Assembly: GCA_016703105.1 (NCBI GenBank)
Contig: JADJCS010000007.1
Coordinates: 1-64,000 of the forward strand
Reading direction: 5' to 3'
Length of the DNA stretch: 64,000 nucleotides
Source of the DNA: Flavobacteriales bacterium
GTDB lineage: Bacteria > Bacteroidota > Bacteroidia > Flavobacteriales_F > PHOS-HE28
This document shows positions 10,048-18,596 of the stretch, in pieces. The translations under genes and the position numbers were made by a program. The first letter of the stretch is position 1, and every line of letters begins with the position of its first letter. The notes beneath the pieces are model-generated. The model worked only from the letters and a program-made list of their open reading frames with translations, was not told where the DNA came from and searched no databases.

Positions 10048-10662
10048 ATGGAAGTAGTCCTCCATCAGGTCACCAAGTCTTTTGGCCGGGAGGTCGTGCT
10101 GCGCGGGGTCTCGCACACTTTCGCCAGCGGCAGCCGCACCGCGCTGCTCGGCCCGAACGGAAGTGGTAAGAGCACCTTGCTGCAAGTGATCGCCGGGGTA
10201 TTGGCGCCTACATCGGGTGCGGTCACACACGGTCTCAAAGGGGCGACATTGGATCCAGCGCTGGTCTACCGCCACATCGTGATCGCGGCGCCCTACCTGG
10301 GGCTGTACGAAGACCTGAGCCTCCGTGAAGTGATCGGTTTCCACCAGCGCTTCAAACCGCTGTTGCCCGGCATCGGCCTGGATGAACTGGCACATATCGC
10401 CTATCTACAGCGAGACCTGGAAAAGCCCGTCCGCCACTTCAGCAGCGGCATGAAACAGCGTTTGAAGCTCGCCCTCGCCATCCTTAGCGACACGCCCTTG
10501 CTCCTGCTGGACGAGCCCTGCAGCAACCTCGATGCGGAGGCGGTCCGGTGGTACGGCGACCTCCTCCGACAACACATCGGCGATCGAACACTCCTGGTGG
10601 CCAGCAACCGTCAGGCCGCCGAAACGGCATTGTGCCAGGCGGCACTGGACCTGGACCGCTAG
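10048..10662 (+). CDS. ABC transporter ATP-binding protein
   Basis: This is a single-domain ABC ATPase of 204 residues. It has the Walker A motif GPNGSGKST (about residues 37-45), the signature FSSGMKQRLKLALAI, and the Walker B with glutamate LLLLDEPCSNLD. The short length and lack of a membrane domain mean it must pair with a permease encoded elsewhere. It resembles the CcmA and small export-type ATPases, but the substrate is unknown. ATG at 10048 (MEVVLHQVTKSFG) was chosen because the family starts this way; an upstream GTG at 10027 would overlap the end of lpxA. It is co-directional with the lipid A genes and efp, a neighbourhood that suggests envelope work but does not prove it. Confidence 0.9.
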   Translation: MEVVLHQVTKSFGREVVLRGVSHTFASGSRTALLGPNGSGKSTLLQVIAGVLAPTSGAVTHGLKGATLDPALVYRHIVIAAPYLGLYEDLSLREVIGFHQRFKPLLPGIGLDELAHIAYLQRDLEKPVRHFSSGMKQRLKLALAILSDTPLLLLDEPCSNLDAEAVRWYGDLLRQHIGDRTLLVASNRQAAETALCQAALDLDR

Positions 10663-10714
10663 AGAGGGCTCCGGCCAACGCATGGAGGCCCACCGTCGCC
10701 TAGGCGACTTTTCC

Positions 10715-10722
10715 TAGCTTCG
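10715..10722 (+). promoter_or_regulatory. -7-like box upstream of efp
   Basis: TAGCTTCG, 24 bases before the efp start, in the 84-base gap after the ABC ATPase. It resembles the Bacteroidota -7 element. Confidence 0.4.
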
Positions 10723-10746
10723 CGGCCCTTTCAAGACCCTATCCGC

Positions 10747-11322
10747 ATGGCCTCCACAGCTGACGTGAACGTTGGTTCCTACATCCGCCACAACGGCGAC
10801 ATCTGCCAGATCATCGAATGGCAGCACCGCACACCGGGCAACCTGCGCGCTTTCTACCAAGGGAAGATGCGCAACCTGCGCAACGCCAAACTGAACGAGC
10901 ACCGCTGGCGCAGTGGGGAAAGCATGGAAGTGCTGCGGGTGGAAGTGCATGAACTCCAGTACCTCTATCGCGAAGGGGACAACCTGGTGCTGATGAACCC
11001 GACCACCTACGAGCAGTTGTACGTGCCGGCCAGCCTCTTTGGCGATGCCATGGGGTATATGAAAGAGGAGATGATCATGCAGGTGGGCTTCGAGAGCGAC
11101 GTGGCCATTTTCGCACGTCCCCCGAAAGTGGTGGAACTGGAGGTGACCTACACGGAGACCGCCGTGAAAGGCGACACCAGCAACAAGGTGATGAAGGCCG
11201 CGAAACTGGAGACCGGCGCGGAGATCAGCGTACCGTCCTTCGTGGAGATCGGTACGGTGGTCCGCATCGATACCGAGACCGGCGAATACCTCGACCGCGT
11301 GAAGAAGGAAGCCCGCTCCTAG
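10747..11322 (+). CDS. efp: Elongation factor P
   Basis: EF-P binds between the P and E sites of the ribosome and rescues stalling at proline runs. The protein has 191 residues in three beta-barrel domains: a KOW-like N-domain (VNVGSYIRHNGDICQIIEW), the middle OB domain (YLYREGDNLVLMNPTTYEQL) and the C-terminal OB domain (AAKLETGAEISVPSFVEIG, then TGEYLDRVKK). The loop that reaches the peptidyl-transferase centre reads TPGNLRAFYQ, so Asn-32 stands where E. coli has the modified Lys-34 and Pseudomonas an Arg. Modification by EpmA or EarP therefore looks unlikely. It stands alone with its own promoter-like box and a strong terminator after it. Confidence 0.97.
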   Translation: MASTADVNVGSYIRHNGDICQIIEWQHRTPGNLRAFYQGKMRNLRNAKLNEHRWRSGESMEVLRVEVHELQYLYREGDNLVLMNPTTYEQLYVPASLFGDAMGYMKEEMIMQVGFESDVAIFARPPKVVELEVTYTETAVKGDTSNKVMKAAKLETGAEISVPSFVEIGTVVRIDTETGEYLDRVKKEARS

Positions 11323-11371
11323 CGCCGGGCGCTATTTCGGACGGGAGGTCCGGTCTTTGACCATTCGAACA

Positions 11372-11398
11372 GAACCCCGCAGCGTTGCTGCGGGGTTC
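11372..11398 (+). terminator. Rho-independent terminator after efp
   Basis: An 11-bp perfect stem (GAACCCCGCAG with CTGCGGGGTTC) around a 5-base loop, followed by ATCATTTT. It lies between efp and the second lpxD-like gene. Confidence 0.85.
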
Positions 11399-11415
11399 AT
11401 CATTTTCCGCGCTGC

Positions 11416-11423
11416 TACCTTCG
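11416..11423 (+). promoter_or_regulatory. -7-like box upstream of the second lpxD-like gene
   Basis: TACCTTCG, 7 bases before the ATG at 11431 and just past the efp terminator. A start site about 7 bases downstream would give an almost leaderless transcript. Confidence 0.45.
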
Positions 11424-11430
11424 TCGCCGC

Positions 11431-12354
11431 ATGAAGTTGGAACGCACCGTCACCGCAGCGGCCCTTGCCGAATTGCTCGGCGCCCGGGTCGCGGGTGATA
11501 CGGCCCGCGCGGTGGCCGGGCTGAACGAGATCAACCGCGTGGAAGAGGGCGACCTGGTCTACGTGGACCATCCCAAGTACTACACGAAGGCCCTGCAGAG
11601 CGCGGCCACGACCATTCTGATCGACAAGGAGGTTGAAGTGCCGGCAGGCAAAGCGATCATCATCAGCGCGGATCCCTGTGCGGACTACAACACGCTTGTG
11701 CTGCATTTCAGCCCGAGGTTGGGATGGGAGAACCCCGCACCGGAGATCGGGTCGGGAAGTTCCGTGCATTCCACCGCGGTTCTGGGGCCGCAGGTGCGCA
11801 TCGGGAAGGACTGCATGATCATGCCCGGTGTGGTGGTCTACGGTCCCGCCAACATCGGCGATCGCGTCATCATCCACGCCAACACCGTGCTGGGCGCCGA
11901 CCCCTTCTACTACAAGAAACGTCCGCAAGGATATGACAAGATGATCCCGTGCGGTAGCGTGGTGATCGAGGACGACGTGGAGATCGGAGCGCTCTGCACC
12001 ATCGATCGCGGTGTGAGCGCGGACACACGGATCGGTAAAGGCACCAAATTGGACAACCATGTGCAGGTCGGCCACGACACACGCATCGGAGCGCACTGCT
12101 TGATCTGCGCGCATGTCGCCATCGCTGGCGCGGTGGTGATCGAGGATGGAGTGACCTTGTGGGGCCAGGTAGGGATCCCGAGCAAGCTTACCGTGGGCAA
12201 AGGCGCTACGATCCTGGGGCAAAGCGGGATCATGAGCAGCGTGGAAGGCGGCAAGAGCTACTTGGGATCGCCGGCCACCGAAGCGAAACAGAAATTGCGC
12301 GAGATCGCTCTTTCCGCTCGTTTGCCGGAGATCGCGAAGAAGTTGGGCCTCTGA
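11431..12354 (+). CDS. LpxD-like N-acyltransferase (second paralog)
   Basis: The protein has 307 residues with the same layout as LpxD. The N-terminal domain (LERTVTAAALAELLGARV, then VEEGDLVYVDHPKYYTKAL) is followed by a hexapeptide helix with GSSVHSTAVLGPQVRIGK, VVIEDDVEIGALCTIDRG and the histidine block KLDNHVQVGHDTRIGAHC. The insert between ADPFYYKKR and DKMIPCG replaces the GADGYGF segment of true LpxD. It lacks the long C-terminal helix of LpxD. Many Flavobacteriia carry such a second copy next to efp. Its acceptor is not established; it could acylate lipid A at another step or another UDP-sugar. It is followed after one base by the SpoIIE-type phosphatase, so the two are probably co-transcribed. 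Confidence 0.85.
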   Translation: MKLERTVTAAALAELLGARVAGDTARAVAGLNEINRVEEGDLVYVDHPKYYTKALQSAATTILIDKEVEVPAGKAIIISADPCADYNTLVLHFSPRLGWENPAPEIGSGSSVHSTAVLGPQVRIGKDCMIMPGVVVYGPANIGDRVIIHANTVLGADPFYYKKRPQGYDKMIPCGSVVIEDDVEIGALCTIDRGVSADTRIGKGTKLDNHVQVGHDTRIGAHCLICAHVAIAGAVVIEDGVTLWGQVGIPSKLTVGKGATILGQSGIMSSVEGGKSYLGSPATEAKQKLREIALSARLPEIAKKLGL

Positions 12355-12355
12355 G

Positions 12356-13582
12356 ATGACGCGACTGGACCGCCTCAATGACCGGCTCGGGCTGAAGGAG
12401 TTCCAGTTGAAAGCGCTCTTGGAGGTCACCAAGGCGATCAACAATAACCTGGACAGGAGCGGGCTTTTGCACTTGTACAAGGGTATCATCAACCAGGAGC
12501 TGGGGATCTTCCGGCTCTTGTTGTTCGAGCGGTCCGAGCAGTGGGAATGCGTGCTGAGGCACGGCACGGCGCTGGACGAGACCCTACCCGATCTGGACCG
12601 GATCGCCAGTGAGGGTAGCGACATCCGATTGATCGGTCCGGAAGCGGAACGTGCGTTGAGCGGTTTCGATGTGGTGGTCCCCGTGTTCCATCAGGACCGG
12701 CCCCTGGCCTACCTCTTCATCGGCGACCTGGACGAGGACGAGCAGCGCATGAGCCCTTCGGTGAAGCATCTCAACTTCATCCAAACCCTCACGAACCTGA
12801 TCGTGGTGGCCCTTGAGAACAAGCGGCTCGCACTACAGGCTTTGCAACAGGAACGCGACAAACGCGAGATGGAACTGGCCGCCGAGATGCAGAGCATGTT
12901 GGTGCCCGGCGACCTGCCCCGCACGGACCGTTTCCATGCGGCGGCCTGGTACCAGCCGCACCGCCAGGTGGGTGGGGACTACTACGATGTGATCCAACTG
13001 GCGCCCGACCGCTTGATCCTTGTGATCGCCGATGTGAGCGGTAAAGGCATCGCGGCCGCGTTGTTGATGAGCAACTTCCAAGCTACCCTCCACGCGCTCG
13101 TACGGCATTCCGATGCCCCCTTGGAGGATCTGGTCCGGGACCTGAACGACAAGGTATACGGCAACGCACGTGGCGAGCGATTCATCACCCTGTTCATCGG
13201 GGACCTGGACCTCGGCACGGGACGGATGCGCTATGTGAACGCAGGGCACAACCCGTCGCTGCTGCGCACCGAGAACGGGTTCGAGGAACTGAGCAGCGGC
13301 AGCATCGCGCTGGGCATGATGCCCAAACTTCCCTTCATCACCGCCGGAACTACCACGCTTCCATCAGGTAGCCTCTTGTTCAACTACACGGACGGTCTGG
13401 TGGAGCAGGAAGATGCCCACGGCAACGCGTTCGATATGGACGCGCTACGCCGCACGATCGATGAGATGCGGTCCTCAGGCCCCGAAGCGGTGAACGCTTC
13501 GGTGATCGCGCGCTTCGAAGCGCACCGTGCGGGACTTCCCTACCTGGACGATATCGCCGTGCTCACCTGCGCCATGCGTTGA
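12356..13582 (+). CDS. SpoIIE/RsbU-type PP2C phosphatase with GAF-like sensor region
   Basis: This is a 408-residue signalling phosphatase. Residues 1-165 form a GAF-like domain that starts with a helix (LKALLEVTKAINNNLD). A short coiled linker (ERDKREMELAAEMQSML) leads into a PP2C fold. Metal-binding and core motifs are visible as GGDYYDVIQL, IADVSGKGIAAALLMSN, YVNAGHNPSLL, NYTDGLVEQ and LDDIAVLTC. Related RsbU proteins dephosphorylate anti-anti-sigma factors in partner-switching pathways. No anti-sigma factor of the RsbW type or STAS protein is encoded nearby, so the target is unknown. It begins one base after the stop of the LpxD-like gene, and its 3' end overlaps the convergent ligase gene by 20 bases. 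Confidence 0.92.
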   Translation: MTRLDRLNDRLGLKEFQLKALLEVTKAINNNLDRSGLLHLYKGIINQELGIFRLLLFERSEQWECVLRHGTALDETLPDLDRIASEGSDIRLIGPEAERALSGFDVVVPVFHQDRPLAYLFIGDLDEDEQRMSPSVKHLNFIQTLTNLIVVALENKRLALQALQQERDKREMELAAEMQSMLVPGDLPRTDRFHAAAWYQPHRQVGGDYYDVIQLAPDRLILVIADVSGKGIAAALLMSNFQATLHALVRHSDAPLEDLVRDLNDKVYGNARGERFITLFIGDLDLGTGRMRYVNAGHNPSLLRTENGFEELSSGSIALGMMPKLPFITAGTTTLPSGSLLFNYTDGLVEQEDAHGNAFDMDALRRTIDEMRSSGPEAVNASVIARFEAHRAGLPYLDDIAVLTCAMR

Positions 13583-15023
13583 GCGCCTCTCCCTCGAGCG
13601 CTTTCGAACGCGGATACTTCAGGTCGAACAGCACCACGATGGCGGTGAACATCCAGAACGGCACTGCGGCTTTGTCCGTGTCCAGGAAGTTGTTCAGGGC
13701 TCCGTGCAGGTAGTAGGTCACAAGGCCGAGAAAGGCCGCGCTCATGAGGCGACGGTCCGCACCTGCGGGCATACGCGGGTACAGCTGCAATGCGGTGACC
13801 ATGGTGACGATGACCAGCAGAACGATGAGCAGCATTCCGGGCACACCCTGCTCCGCCAGCGGGCCCAGGTACTCACTGTGGGCGTTGCCTTGGGTACCGA
13901 AATTGGTACTGATGATGGTCCTATCCTCGCTGGCTTGGAAAGGGGCGTACTGGAACATGTAGGTCCCTGGTCCCCACCCGAACAGCGGCCGTTCCTCCCA
14001 CATGCGCATCGCCGAATTCCAGCGGTTCAGGCGTTCGAGGTTGCTGGCATCACTGCTGATGTTACTGATGCTCTGTACGTGCTCCCCCAGATCGTCGGAG
14101 GATTCCTCACGGTTGCGTTCCAAGGCGATAGTGATGCGGTCCGCGTTCACGTAATAAACGGCGCCTCCAGTGATCAGCACCAACGAGAGCGCCCAAATGG
14201 GCACCCTCAGGCGCATCACCAACAACATGCCCAAGGCGCCGATCAAGCTGACCCACGCGGCCCGAGTGTAGCTGAATATCAACCCTGCGGTGAACACTAA
14301 AAGCAGCAGCACCGCTAGACCCTTCCGGCTGCGCGAATACCCGGGCATCGCCACCGCGGCGACGAGGAAAGGCAGGAAGAACGCGATGATGGCCCCATAG
14401 GAGGTATGGTCCTTGAAGAAGGGGCTCATGACCCAGTGCGCGGGCTCCTGTTCGAAACGGAGTTGCGCGTGGTTGATCAGCGTATACGCGATCACCCCGG
14501 CCAGGGAGATCGCGAACAACCAGGCCATGCGGTGCATGTTGCGTTGGTCGGCGAAGAGACGGGTGGCCACGAAATAGCAGGTGGTGATGAACCAGAGCCG
14601 GGCCAGAAAGAACTTCACACTCACCAGGGGCATCTCGCTAGGCACGATGCACAAGGCCATCCATAGCAGGTGGGCCACGATCACCGCCGTAACAGGATGA
14701 CGAAGGACACCCGGATCGAGCACGTCGCGTTCCAGCGCGAGCTTGATCAGAAAAAGCAGGGTGACCCCGACCATGAGGGGTTCCGTGGGCAGTGAAATGC
14801 CGATGCCCCCGAGATCAAGCTGCTCCAAATTGATCGAGAGCGGAGTGGCGAACGCGATGAAGAGCAGGAGCTTATCCGGGACGGCCACCATCGCCCATCC
14901 AATGAGCAGAACAGCCGGAAGGAGCACCAACCAATAAACCTCGTTCGCCGTGAGCAAGGCATTGAGCAGGACGAAACCCGTGCAGATCGCCGCGATCCAA
15001 TGGGTTTTCAGCGCACGTACCAT
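13563..15023 (-). CDS. O-antigen ligase / polymerase family membrane protein
   Basis: This is a 486-residue integral membrane protein with about 11-12 hydrophobic segments. The large periplasmic loop carries the Wzy_C-type motif NAHSEYLGPLAEQGVPG (about residues 381-397). The family joins or polymerises lipid-linked polysaccharide repeat units at the outer face of the inner membrane (WaaL, Wzy and PglL members). Sequence alone does not separate a ligase from a polymerase. It is the last gene of a four-gene minus-strand operon with a flippase and two Wzz-like proteins, exactly the partners a Wzy polymerase needs. A polymerase is therefore the better guess. Only 3 bases separate it from the upstream Wzz-like gene. 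Confidence 0.88.
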   Translation of the reverse strand: MVRALKTHWIAAICTGFVLLNALLTANEVYWLVLLPAVLLIGWAMVAVPDKLLLFIAFATPLSINLEQLDLGGIGISLPTEPLMVGVTLLFLIKLALERDVLDPGVLRHPVTAVIVAHLLWMALCIVPSEMPLVSVKFFLARLWFITTCYFVATRLFADQRNMHRMAWLFAISLAGVIAYTLINHAQLRFEQEPAHWVMSPFFKDHTSYGAIIAFFLPFLVAAVAMPGYSRSRKGLAVLLLLVFTAGLIFSYTRAAWVSLIGALGMLLVMRLRVPIWALSLVLITGGAVYYVNADRITIALERNREESSDDLGEHVQSISNISSDASNLERLNRWNSAMRMWEERPLFGWGPGTYMFQYAPFQASEDRTIISTNFGTQGNAHSEYLGPLAEQGVPGMLLIVLLVIVTMVTALQLYPRMPAGADRRLMSAAFLGLVTYYLHGALNNFLDTDKAAVPFWMFTAIVVLFDLKYPRSKALEGEALNAWRR

Positions 15024-15026
15024 GGC

Positions 15027-15974
15027 TCAGGACCGTGTTCGACCCCAGGCGATCAAAAGAAAAGCCAGGAACAAGGCACTTGCGGTGCTGATCGATACGA
15101 TGAGCCAGCGCACGGGGAACACCTTTTTATCCGCTACCTCAGGATAGCCGACGACATTCGTGTAGGTGAGTTCCTTGGATACATCGGAGCGCACCTTTTC
15201 CAACTCGTTCAGGCGGGCGACATAGTTGTTCCGGAAGATGTTGCTGAGTTCAGAGAGCTGGCGGAACTCACCACCCTTTTCCCCCAGCGCCTTCAGCAGT
15301 TCCCTGGCCTCTTCACGCGCGGCGGCAGAAGCTCCCGAGCCACCTTGCATGCGCAAATAGCCGCGCGTCACCTCTTCGGTCTGGGCATCGTAGCTCAACA
15401 GGCCGGTCTCGCGTCGAAGGGCGTTCAGCCGGGTCTCGACCGAATCGAGCTTGCGCTTCTCCACCTGGGTCTCATAGGCCGCGATCCGCAGCACCTCACT
15501 TGATTTTTCGCGCTGCAGGCGGCGGGCCAGCAGATCGGTCTGTTCGAGCATCGCACGCACCATGTCCCTGGCCAGGCGAGGGTCTTCGTCCGTCACTTCG
15601 ATCTGCACGCTCTCGAAGCGGGTCTTGCTGATCTCCACACGATCATTGAACTCGGCGTTCAGGTAGAACCGTCCGGGCGCCTCGGTCGTGTCGATCTCAT
15701 AGTGCTTCGCAAGGTCGAACCGGGCCACCAGACTGTCCCGGATGCTGTTGCTCTCCAGGAGCTGGAGGAGCTGGTCGGTCCGCGTTTCGATGCTGTAGCT
15801 CGTGAGGTTCACGGGATATACGGTCGCGGACGACAAATAGAGCGGAGTGATGAACACGGGCGAGCTCAGGAACGAAGAGAGGACGACGGCCACCACGCCC
15901 ACTGCGGCGAGCGTGCGCCAATTGCGCTGGGCGATCCGCAGATAAGAAAGGAAGGTGAGGGGCTCAGCGGGCAT
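15027..15974 (-). CDS. Wzz-like chain-length determinant (first of two)
   Basis: The protein has 315 residues with the classic Wzz layout: a transmembrane segment at about 20-40 (LAAVGVVAVVLSSFL), a periplasmic domain with a long helical stretch (about 150-260), and a second transmembrane segment near the C-terminus (VRWLIVSISTASALFLAFL). No tyrosine kinase domain is attached. Family members set the length of surface polysaccharide by acting on the Wzy polymerase. It shares the phrase PVRWL before the last membrane segment with the neighbouring paralog. Its start overlaps the end of the upstream Wzz-like gene by 11 bases, so the two are translationally linked. Confidence 0.85.
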   Translation of the reverse strand: MPAEPLTFLSYLRIAQRNWRTLAAVGVVAVVLSSFLSSPVFITPLYLSSATVYPVNLTSYSIETRTDQLLQLLESNSIRDSLVARFDLAKHYEIDTTEAPGRFYLNAEFNDRVEISKTRFESVQIEVTDEDPRLARDMVRAMLEQTDLLARRLQREKSSEVLRIAAYETQVEKRKLDSVETRLNALRRETGLLSYDAQTEEVTRGYLRMQGGSGASAAAREEARELLKALGEKGGEFRQLSELSNIFRNNYVARLNELEKVRSDVSKELTYTNVVGYPEVADKKVFPVRWLIVSISTASALFLAFLLIAWGRTRS

Positions 15975-16983
15975 GTGGGTCGGTGATCTTCTTGATGTTC
16001 TCCTGCACTACGATGAGCAACAACGCGAGCAGGAAGGCACTTATGGTGCTCACGACCACGACGAGCCAACGCACCGGATAGCTCTTCTTATCGGCCGGCT
16101 GGGCCCGGTTCACCACGAACTTGTGGGGCAGATCGCTCTCCATATCGGCGCGGGCCTGGTCCATCTTCATGCGCAGGGTGGTGAGCCGTTTCATCTCGTT
16201 GTAGAAGCGGTCCTGTAGCGCGGTGTAAGGTCCCCCGTATTCGGCGAGGACCTTGAAGCGCTCTTCGAACTCCTTCACCGCGCGCATGTCGCCCTTCACG
16301 ATCGCGGCACCCATGTATTCATTGTAGCGTTCGCTCTGGGTGTGATAATCATGCACACCGAGACGGCGTAGCACGCGCATGCTGTCCTCCACCACGATCA
16401 GCTCCTTCTCGATCCGATGCACGTTCTCGGCTACCACCGCGAGACCCTTACCAGCGCGTTCCTGGCCCATTGCTTTCCATACCGTGTCCACCAATGCGGC
16501 TACGTCGTTGGCCATATCGGCCGCGCGCTGGGCATCCTCGTCCAACACCTCCACCCGCACACTGCCGAACTTGGTATACTCGAACTTGAAATGCTCCTCA
16601 TAGCTCTCTCGCAGTTCAGTGCGGATGTGGGGGTTGTCCGCTTCAATGCGGTACACATCGGCCAGGTGGTACTTCTCCGTGATGTGGTCCCGAACGCGGT
16701 CCGAGTGCAGGATCTGGAGGAGTTGTTCCGCATCTTGCTCATCGCCCAAGGCAAGAATATCATCACGTCCGGTGCTCACCTCACTGAGCAAGGCCTTGCT
16801 GACAGAGTTGGTGATGGCCGGGAAGAGGATCACCTCGCTCTTGAAGCGCGGGCGGATGATGAACGCGGCCGCGATCCCGGCCACCATGCCCAGGAGCGTG
16901 ACCCCAAGTATCAAGCGGCGCCGGGCCCAGAGGAATAGCAGCAGATCGAAATTGTCGTCAGTAGCTGGTGAGCGGTCGGCCAT
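15964..16983 (-). CDS. Wzz-like chain-length determinant (second of two)
   Basis: The protein has 339 residues. The first membrane segment is at about 21-42 (RLILGVTLLGMVAGIAAAF), followed by a periplasmic domain with the Wzz-typical pattern LHSDRVRDHITEKYHL and EVLDEDAQRAADMAND, helical stretches, and a second membrane segment near 305-325. ATG at 16983 (MADRSPATDDNFD) is preferred; an upstream in-frame start at 17037 would add 18 residues that do not resemble the family. A promoter-like box lies at 17009-17016. Two dissimilar Wzz-type proteins in one operon may form a mixed complex or give two chain lengths. Nothing here shows which. Confidence 0.85.
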   Translation of the reverse strand: MADRSPATDDNFDLLLFLWARRRLILGVTLLGMVAGIAAAFIIRPRFKSEVILFPAITNSVSKALLSEVSTGRDDILALGDEQDAEQLLQILHSDRVRDHITEKYHLADVYRIEADNPHIRTELRESYEEHFKFEYTKFGSVRVEVLDEDAQRAADMANDVAALVDTVWKAMGQERAGKGLAVVAENVHRIEKELIVVEDSMRVLRRLGVHDYHTQSERYNEYMGAAIVKGDMRAVKEFEERFKVLAEYGGPYTALQDRFYNEMKRLTTLRMKMDQARADMESDLPHKFVVNRAQPADKKSYPVRWLVVVVSTISAFLLALLLIVVQENIKKITDPHAR

Positions 16984-17008
16984 GAGCAGGGTCCCGTGAA
17001 AAGAGGGC

Positions 17009-17016
17009 CAAAAGTA
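17009..17016 (-). promoter_or_regulatory. -7-like box upstream of the second Wzz-like gene
   Basis: On the minus strand this reads TACTTTTG, an exact fit to TAnnTTTG, 25 bases before the start at 16983. It could start a second transcript inside the polysaccharide operon. Confidence 0.4.
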
Positions 17017-17020
17017 CACC

Positions 17021-18478
17021 TTAGCCCTTGCCGGCACCGGCCTGCAACGCCATGGCCTCGCGAAGTTCGGCAGGGCGCAGAGTGCCGGTGGCGAACGCCG
17101 CGAGGCTGGCCGTTGCTAGGATCACCGCGCCCCCCGCCCAGAGCCCAGGCGACCACGTATGCAATAGGGCTCCGCAAATGACCAGCACCATCAGATACGC
17201 CACCGGGCCGAAGGTAGTGGACCTACCGCGCCACCCCCCGAACCGTTGCGCCGCCAACACGGCTTGGGCAGCGGCCATGAGCACCTGCGTGATCAAGCTC
17301 GCCCATGCGGCGCCAAGCGCTTGGTACTTCGGTATGAGCAGCAGGTTCAGTGCGATATTGAGCACCATACCGCATGCCGCTAGAACGTTCAACGTACGCA
17401 GATCGCCGCTCGCGGTGAGCAACGTACCGAACACATAAGTGGTGCATACGGCCACGAAACAGCTCATCAGCACCGCGAAGACCGGAGCGCTCACCGCTAC
17501 ATGCTCTGAATAGCGCAAGGCCATGATCTCGTGCGCGAAGACCCATCCGATCACCGCAGCCGCGAGGGTGCCCACCCAAACCAGGCGGAACGCCATGCCC
17601 GCCAACGGCGCTACCGGTCCATCCGACTTGATCAAGCGGCTGAACATCGGCAGCAACAGCCCCGCCAGCAGGTACCCGAACATATTGAAGGCCTCGAAGA
17701 AGCGAAAGGCCTGGGCATAGATACCAGCCTGCATCGCACCATCGGGCAGGAGGCGCTCAAGCAACAGGGTGTCCATCCGGTAGTAAAAGGTCATGAGCAG
17801 GATCAACAAGGCATATGGAAAGCTCTGTTGCAAAATGGACCAGGCCCTCCCGCGATCCCATCGCAGGGACAGCACATCCACGCTTCGCCTCAGGATGACG
17901 AAAGCGAAGAACACACTCGCACTGTAAGCCAAGGTCTGGGCCCGAACGAACCATTCGATGCGGAACTCCTCGTGCATGCCACGCCCCCATAACAACCAAC
18001 CGACCAGCCCGATGAGCAACGCCCGATCCAGCACGCTCAGCAGGCTGTCCACCGCATAGCGTTGCATGGCGGCGATATTGCTGCGGAGGTAGAGGAGCAT
18101 GGCCGCAAGCGCTTGGTTCAGGATCAACCAACCCAGGAGATTAAGCTGCTCCGCACCATATCCAAGAACGAACCCGGCGCAGAGGCATACCGAGGCATAG
18201 AGGACCACGAGCACCAGCCGAACGCCAACGATGCCCGCGAACTGCTCCCGCATCAGCTCAGGATGCTGGGAGAGATAACGTGTGTTGTGGTTGGTGATCC
18301 CCAGATCCAACACGATGTTCAGTAGGAAACTCAGGCTGAGGAGCGCTGCGTACACCCCATACACCTCAGCCCCCACCCGCTCCTGCACGCCCGCATCGAT
18401 ACCCAGGATGTAGAAGGGCTTCACCACAAGGTTGAGCACCACTACAAAAACGAGGTTGCGCAAAAAAGTGCCTTGCAT
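17021..18478 (-). CDS. Polysaccharide flippase (Wzx/MOP superfamily)
   Basis: This is a 485-residue membrane protein with about 12-14 hydrophobic segments spread over its whole length. The start MQGTFLRNLVFVVVLNLVVK and internal segments such as FPYALLILLMTFYYRMDTLL (about residues 224-243) are typical of MOP-type flippases that move undecaprenyl-linked sugar units across the inner membrane. A Wzx-type role fits the genes downstream (two Wzz-like proteins and a Wzy/WaaL-like protein). No glycosyltransferase genes accompany them here, so the repeat unit must be made by enzymes encoded elsewhere. This is the first gene of the operon; about 120 bases upstream lies a 165-bp palindromic element. 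Confidence 0.88.
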   Translation of the reverse strand: MQGTFLRNLVFVVVLNLVVKPFYILGIDAGVQERVGAEVYGVYAALLSLSFLLNIVLDLGITNHNTRYLSQHPELMREQFAGIVGVRLVLVVLYASVCLCAGFVLGYGAEQLNLLGWLILNQALAAMLLYLRSNIAAMQRYAVDSLLSVLDRALLIGLVGWLLWGRGMHEEFRIEWFVRAQTLAYSASVFFAFVILRRSVDVLSLRWDRGRAWSILQQSFPYALLILLMTFYYRMDTLLLERLLPDGAMQAGIYAQAFRFFEAFNMFGYLLAGLLLPMFSRLIKSDGPVAPLAGMAFRLVWVGTLAAAVIGWVFAHEIMALRYSEHVAVSAPVFAVLMSCFVAVCTTYVFGTLLTASGDLRTLNVLAACGMVLNIALNLLLIPKYQALGAAWASLITQVLMAAAQAVLAAQRFGGWRGRSTTFGPVAYLMVLVICGALLHTWSPGLWAGGAVILATASLAAFATGTLRPAELREAMALQAGAGKG

Positions 18479-18596
18479 GGGTCACGCCCGGAACACGGTG
18501 CGACGAAAGTGCGACATGTGGGGCGATGCTAGCGGCCATTGGGCCCGCCTCCGTCAACCAAGCGCCGTGTGAACGCGCTGAGGATCCGGAAAGTAC

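Noticed and set aside
11332..12624. 430-codon minus-strand frame over the second lpxD-like gene
   Set aside because: It is antisense to a gene with clear hexapeptide repeats; the protein has no domain and a His/Asp-rich bias.
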